From: Annona cherimola
Lineage: Eukaryota; Streptophyta; Magnoliopsida; Magnoliales; Annonaceae
Assembly (NCBI GenBank): GCA_030490835.1
Contig: CM059971.1
Location: 39,790,012 to 39,854,011, forward strand
DNA: 64,000 nt
Reading direction: 5' to 3'
Below the pieces are notes generated by a model. It saw only the letters and a program-made list of their open reading frames with translations. It was not told the DNA's origin and ran no database searches. The position numbers were made by a program, and so were the translations under genes. Shown in pieces: positions 58,199-64,000 of this stretch. Every line of letters starts with the position of its first letter. The stretch's first letter is position 1.

Positions 58199-59043
58199 TC
58201 ATCGCCTGCCTGGGCCTCTTCTAATGTATTGTCTACGACTAGGTGGAACTTGGGAGGGTGCCTCAGTGATCGTGCTAGTGTCAGGTCCCACACGGACCTC
58301 CTCCTCTTCATTGTTGTCGTCATCATCATCATCTTCCTCCTCTTCCTCACTTACATACTCCTCTACCTCCTCCTCTACTTCCTCCTCTACTTCCTCTTCT
58401 TCCTCGATAGGCTCGAGGAATTCCATAAGATCATCATCGTCATTAATTTCCTCAAGTCAGACAATTTCACCCGTCTTTTGAAATGTATGAAGCATAACCT
58501 CATCAAGTCGAGGAGCTGCAGGTACTTCAATGACTTCTTCAGCAAGACGTTTTTCAATATAAAGGGCCATTTCTTTTTCCCTCTGATGAAGTCTATCCCA
58601 ACTTACCCATACCGGAACTGGACACACCCATCAACAAACCTATACCACGGGCCTGCGTCGGGGGGTGTGGGTGCCGGAATCTTTCTCCAAAAATCCCGAA
58701 GGTCTTGTGGATACACATTATCTATAAGAACACGGGGAGACCGTGGGACACCAAGATAAGTTCCTGGGAGAACTCGTACTCTAGGTTTATAACTCGAGGA
58801 CTCTCCTAAACTTTGTCTGTGCTGACCATGGGAGACATGATAGCTTCCTTGAGGTTGGACAGGAGTGCGTCTAGGTGAAAATCCTGGGGGGACTGCTAGG
58901 AACGGTGTTGTGTTTCGCTGTGATCCCCACCACCTATCCATGTTCTCTTCCCTTTTACATCTCGTTTCCTCCTCCTCTCTCTCCCTTTGCAGTTCTTCTG
59001 CACTCATCATTCTTTTTCCTCTATCCGCCATCTGTACAAACAT
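58199..59043 (-). pseudogene. ORF0 of element E: unknown acidic protein upstream of gag
   Basis: Two parts in different frames. 59043-58603 starts MFVQMADRGKRMMSAEELQREREEEE and ends PWYRFVDGCVQFRYG. After a one-base shift the reading continues VSWDRLHQREKEMALYIEKRLAEEVIEV, with a TGA near 58455, into LMEFLEPIEEEEEVEEE, a run rich in Glu and Asp, and ends SRRQYIRRGPGRR at 58199. If unbroken it would be about 280 residues. I do not recognise a family. It sits between PBS and gag, where element C has only about 200 bp and no ORF. It could be an additional ORF of this chromovirus lineage or a captured gene fragment. Confidence 0.6.
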
Positions 59044-59201
59044 AGCAATTTAATTGCATTGCAAAAATAATTTATCATCATATGTGATGCATTTCATCAT
59101 GTTATAAACATATCTATTCATCATATAATCATGCATATCTCATCATATTCTTTCAATTTTCTATACTTAGAAATTTTTCACGCCTATTTACCAATCCATG
59201 C

Positions 59202-59213
59202 TCTGATACCAAG
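59202..59213 (-). promoter_or_regulatory. Primer binding site of element E (iMet tRNA)
   Basis: The minus strand reads TGGTATCAGAGC a few bases from the LTR edge at 59217. Confidence 0.9.
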
Positions 59214-61337
59214 CTCTGTGGTCCCCTAAAATCGAGCGTCATATCCTAAGCCTTACCTCAGGATCGTTATTGATTGGTAAACATGATCAGGATTGTTTCC
59301 CTGTCACACGGCGAGTTTTAACAGATATTTATCTAATTAAATATATTTTCATAGGAGTTCAGTTCCTTATATTTCTCATTCCACGCATATTTAGATCATT
59401 TCCAACCAATCATCACATAACAAAGCATGATGTTCAAAAGACTTCTTCAAACTTTCACATAAATCAGATGTCACTGCATGTATCATCATAGTTGTCAACA
59501 TAAAACATCAAGGAAATTTACAATCATTCGACACAAGTTTTTCATGACATCAAACTACTATTATTTTTCCATTTATTTAATGATTTGCTCTAGCTCCTTT
59601 GCCATGTCCTTTCCTTCACCTGTCTTTGGGTATTGAAAACGAAAACGTGAGTCGAAACTCAATAAGCAAGCTATTATATTTCACAGGCAAACCATTTCAG
59701 GCAACATTTTGCATTTTAAAATATCTTGGAAAGCAATCTATACCTTTTGGAAAAGTATATCTTGAAAACATAGTTTTTGTACCCATCACGGGTACGACAT
59801 ACATAATGCAATGTAAAACCGTGAACATGCCCTTCATAGGATGGAAGCTAGCTAGGCAACTATCCGTCCTTATCTTCTCCCATCTCAGAGAGGGCGCCGC
59901 CAGCCTTGGGCCTATTTTAGTGACTTGGCCACACCAAAGGGGGACAATCGGTCCGCTTATACCTTTCAAGTGGACCTAGTACTTTGTGCACATGAACTTT
60001 CATAAAAACCATCTTTAACATGCTAGCATGATTTTTCATTCAGAAACTTAGAATCACATAATTTTTCATAACATTTATTAAAGAAAATTTCATAAGATCA
60101 AATGGAAATAAAAACATCCTTTCAACACATATTTAACTAAGGAATGACCATCCTTAAATACACTAGAAATAATTTCCACAATCTCATCAAAACAAATTAG
60201 AGAAAAAATTGCATTTATGTAAAAAAAATTTAGAAAACAAAAGTCATTTAGAAAATTTGTTTGCTTACCTGCGTTTCTTTAGCCTTCCAATTCGACCTTT
60301 TCTTTGCTCTTGCCTACATGAGAATAATATAACATTTCATATATTCCTTTTTCTTGCATCCCACTTAGTTTTCCAACCCTTTTTTATTAACATACATTAT
60401 CCATTTGACTTCTCAAGTCGTTTGGCATAAATAGCACATATTTGCACATTTCATCGGCTATTACATAACATATTTAATCCCATAAGTTAGGTAACCGTTC
60501 AATTGCATAATAATCATCCAATAATTATCATGTAAAGGTTCATTACCTCCCTTACACCATTTTCCACTTATGTTCTGAAATTTACACATTTGTGCTCATT
60601 TTAAGTGCACATTGTCGCCTTAAGCTTCATTAATTAATTCCGAAATTTGAAATTAATATTATGAAATCTAAACAGCTATATAATCATGAAATATATCATA
60701 TTTTCATGCATTTTTGCATAAAATCAAATTACATAAGTTATTTATCACCTATGCATGTCTATCCTTTCACATATGCTCATTTAGCAACACATATATAATG
60801 CATTTCATAAAATTCTCCAAGTCAGCAACTTTGACCATATTTCAGCGTAATAATCATCATTAATTATTACTTTATTTAGGGTATTTTTATGGAATTTTAA
60901 TCCACTAATCACGGGTTTCCAAAATAGCAACTTTGGAACCTATTTTTCACACGTTTAATGTATCTTTTGATACTTAACCCTAAACAGTTTTATAATTCTG
61001 AATTTTCAGCAATTAATTCAACTTTTCCTAACCTAAATCTAGGGTATTAATACAAATTTAGCATCCATAAATAACCACTTCTCAAAACAACAACTTACTT
61101 CCTTATTTCGGGTTCCGTTTTCACCTCATTTGGACATCGTTTCTTAAAATTCATAAATTCAGATTTGGGGCTTATCTTCCCAAATCCTTTTGGGCGTCCA
61201 TAGTACCCTAACCCTAGGGTATTTTACCCTACACAACTTTCATAAATCATGTAATCTCATTTCCATACTATTTTTAGCATAAAAATGAAAAAATCGGGTC
61301 ATATACATCACTTTGAATTCCATTCTTTCTAAAATTT

Positions 61338-61342
61338 GTTTC
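61338..61342. repeat. Target-site duplication of K (left, GTTTC)
   Basis: Partner GTATC at 63102-63106, one mismatch. The empty site in the other E LTR (about 47937) reads GTATC. Confidence 0.85.
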
Positions 61343-63101
61343 TGTTGGAAACAAGTGTTGAAATCAAAAGAAAAATACCCAAAGTATATGTTTTGATGAT
61401 TAACAACTCAATTTGAATAAGTTTTAGCTACTAATATATTTTTTACAATGTTTAAGTATATAAAAATGAAAAATATGAAGCATGACAGGTCAAGTCGATT
61501 GCCAAGTCGACTCAGGCATCGACTTAGGCCAAGTCGATCCCCAAGTCGACTCCAGCAGTGACTTCAAGGGCTGTTTTTTGTCCAACGTTGAAATTGGGGA
61601 CCAAGAACTGTCAAAGTGGCAAACGAAGTTGACTCCGCATGTGACTTGGGTGAAGTCGCAGACCAAGTCGACTCCAGCTTTGACTTCAACTGACCAGCAT
61701 AGATTTTGAAGGGCAAAGTCGCAAACCAAGTTGACTTGATGTTCGACTTGAGTGAAGTTGAAGACCAAGTCGACCCAAACAATCGACTTGGATTAAATGA
61801 AGATCAAATCAAGACTAAAGCAAGCAAAGTTGCATGAATTCATCAAATTAGATCAAGAACTAACATTTGAACATTTGCATGCACTCCAAGACTTAAGGAT
61901 TCAAGAATTCAAGACGTAGAGCCTAAAGTTTTCTAGCTTGAATGATCATACAAAGTTCCAAATAATATAAATCAGTGAAAGAACATTTAATTTGAAGAAA
62001 TTTAAGCGACCAAAGCCATCTCTAAGAAATTCGAGTTCATATAGAAAACAAAGGAGGTGAAGTCTCACCGAAGTCGACTCCAACAGCGACTTAGGTCAAG
62101 TTCGAGTCCAAGTCGACCTGAAGCAAAGACTTAAGAAATTACCGAAAATCGAAATCGCACCCGAAGTAGACTCCACATGCGACTTGGGTCAAATCCAAGA
62201 CCAAGTCGACCTGAGGAAAAACTTGAGCAGCCAACTTACAGCCGAAGTCGCACATGCAATCAACTCCATCATGCGACTTGGGCGAAGTCGCACACGAAGT
62301 CGACTCCACCTGCGACTTGGGTCACAACGTTCGAAAATTTGAACGTTGGCGCATTTGTTACGTGGCAACCAACTCTCTAATGTTCAAATCTTTCCTTCCA
62401 TTTTATATAGACACTCAAGTGAACGTGAAAGCAAGTAAGATTGAGCAGAAAAATAGGAAAGAGAAGCTACTAAGTTCTATATTCTACTTTCTTCTACCTT
62501 TGAGTGATCTATACATGTTTTGAAGGAAGAACAAGCTTCAACTTGCTGCATACTCCAACATCGATCAACTTGTCACTTCTACGAGTTCTTCCTCGAGCTA
62601 AAACTGTAAAGTGTAGATCTCCTTCATTTCATTTTGTTATTCGGTTTTTTATGCTTGGTTTGATATTGGTGTTTCAAACCAAATGATAGCAAAGTAGCGT
62701 TGTGACTGGAGTGGAGACTCATCACCTACTTGTGCTGTGTGTTGTACATGTCCCCTAGAGCTAGAATCTAGAAGAGAGCAGAGGCTCTAGTTGTATATGC
62801 TCTCTAGAGCTGAAATCTAGAAGAGAGTGGAGGCTCTAGTTGTATTCGCGGAATACATAGGGGAACCCAAGTCACAAGGAGTGTGAGCTTGGAAGAGTGG
62901 AGTAGGGAAGGTTGCCCGAACCACTATAAATCTTGTCCGTTGATTTTTATTTCCGCTTTCATTATCTTGTTGTTTTTCATTTGTTTCATTAAAGGGGACT
63001 GAATCAATCCGGGGTAAAGTTTTCAGTTTAAGTTGAAAATTTTTTAAATACCCAATTCACCCCTCCCCTTTTGGGTAATTGCCATTAACTCGGGACCAAC
63101 A
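61343..63101 (+). mobile_element. K: solo LTR of a SIRE-like copia element
   Basis: 1759 bp from TGTTGGAAAC to GGGACCAACA. GTCGAC clusters at about 61490-61790 and 62060-62310, TATA-like TTTTATATAG at 62401, leader hairpins at about 62752-62930 with the CTAGAGC unit doubled. More diverged from A and B than those are from each other, so a separate family or an older copy. Confidence 0.93.
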
Positions 63102-63106
63102 GTATC
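63102..63106. repeat. Target-site duplication of K (right, GTATC)
   Basis: See 61338-61342. Confidence 0.85.
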
Positions 63107-64000
63107 TTAAGCTTAAATCCACATAAATAATTCATTAAAACATGATTCATAGCCTAAACATAACATCAATCCGATACAGCAACTTATCACTTGAATTTAG
63201 GTTTTATCAAGTTGAGTTTTCAACTCATAATCCACTCTAATCTCCATTTCAACCACATAATTCATTGAAATTCGTAGGTAAATCTTAATACCCATTCGAT
63301 ACTTTATCAAAGGGCATATTGAATCAATATTTAAGGAAACTTCATGCATCAAATTTATATCCAAAAATTTGGAGTTTAAACCTTAAAATCAAAAACTCAA
63401 CTCATCCAATACACTTACTTGTTTGATGAAGCTCAAACCCTAATAACTTGTGCTAACTTTCTCCTCCTTTTTTCCTTTCTTTTTCCTTATTTTTTTCTTC
63501 CCTTTTCTTCCTCCTTGCTGGCCTAAGCTTGGACGTGGTTGCTGTGATGGGGAGAATGGGTTTTGGGTACTTAGAAAATTATCTCTCTAACCTCCATTCA
63601 CTTGGTCGTCCACCCCCTTTTATAAGGCTGGATTGCTCCAGCTTGTGGACCCCACTTGCAGCTGGTTTTCCACAAATATTCAATGCATTTTTATCCCCTT
63701 AATGTGCTGTGTTATTTATAGCCATGTAAAATATTTTTACCATTTTTTTCAAAGGGTGAAAATCAGCTCAAGATAAACACAACCAAGCTGTCCACTTACA
63801 CACGTCCAAATGGCTGCCCATTTCCAAAAAAATTTCTATTTTTTAATAACCTTAATTTGAGGGTAAATTATACACCTAATTGAAATTTATTTTAACCATT
63901 AATTTGGCATAAAAAATTAACAAAAATATTACAGCAGCAACAACCATTGCATGTCCATATGCATGCCCATCCTGTCCACGTTTCATCCTTCAATGAGAAG

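Larger units (their letters stand above)
45826..64000 (-). mobile_element. Element E: Tekay-type chromovirus with about 3.9-kb LTRs and an extra 5' ORF; right end outside window
   Basis: On the minus strand: 5' LTR (from beyond 64000 to 59217), iMet PBS, ORF0, gag-PR-RT-RH-IN-chromodomain (57837 to 49779), PPT, 3' LTR (49739-45826). The bases before the left end are CAGGC (45821-45825), the expected target duplication. Internal sequence carries many stops, the RT active site is mutated, and the element has taken two later insertions (G, K). Its LTR family also supplies 1464-2905 plus 13678-14440. Confidence 0.92.
59217..64000 (-). repeat. Element E 5' LTR (interrupted by K; outer end beyond window)
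   Basis: Colinear with 45826 to about 48850 of the 3' LTR, with scattered substitutions and small indels; about 900 bp should remain outside the window. Solo LTR K lies at 61343-63101. Confidence 0.92.

Noticed and set aside
58224..58759. Plus-strand Ser- and Leu-rich ORFs at the acidic ORF0
   Set aside because: Antisense shadow of the Glu/Asp codon run of ORF0.

Overview
The window is plant nuclear DNA, almost certainly angiosperm, and every stretch I can identify belongs to LTR retrotransposons nested in one another. No host gene, tRNA, rRNA or CRISPR array was recognised. Evidence for a plant: SIRE/Maximus-like Ty1/copia elements, Tekay/Del-type Ty3/gypsy chromoviruses with a C-terminal chromodomain, Athila/Tat-like gag-protease with an Asp-tRNA type primer site, and iMet-tRNA primer sites. 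The species cannot be named from this.

Layout. 1-1463 is the 3' part of a SIRE-like copia LTR (+) that has landed in a Tekay-family LTR (+, 1464-2905 and 13678-14440). That LTR is split by element A (2906-13672, minus, TSD AGTAC), a complete and very young SIRE-like element. A has near-identical 1661-bp LTRs, intact gag and pol, and a third intact ORF with a 'putative plant transposon protein'-like domain. 14441-22263 is an old, non-coding pair of direct repeats (F, possibly a large non-autonomous LTR element on the minus strand), with a solo Athila-like LTR (H, 15258-16797) inside its left copy.

From 22741 an Athila/Tat-like element D (+) begins. Its 5' LTR is split by copia element B (24116-32687, +, TSD TGTTC), which is full length but carries stops and a frameshift. 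D's gag is split by Tekay chromovirus C (34062-44085, +, TSD TAAAA). D's gag C-terminus and protease resume at 44086 and stop at 45825, where Tekay-like element E (minus) begins and runs past the window end. E has about 3.9-kb LTRs, an extra acidic ORF upstream of gag, a decayed gag-pol and a chromodomain. E was later hit by solo LTR G (50327-53621, TSD TCTTT) inside its integrase, and by copia solo LTR K (61343-63101, TSD GTTTC/GTATC) inside its 5' LTR.

How the parts work. Gag forms the particle, protease cuts the polyproteins, RT/RNase H copies the RNA from a tRNA primer at the PBS and the polypurine tract, and integrase inserts the cDNA. The chromodomain is thought to steer chromoviruses to heterochromatin. 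Only A looks potentially autonomous. The most interesting signals are: A's third ORF with its own gene-like leader; a conserved +1 gag/pol overlap in A and B; a hairpin-rich leader block conserved across four copia LTR families; and two unrelated palindromic U3 repeat systems (GTCGAC modules in copia, GGCGCCTAGGCGCC in the Athila-like LTRs). All alignments were made by eye.
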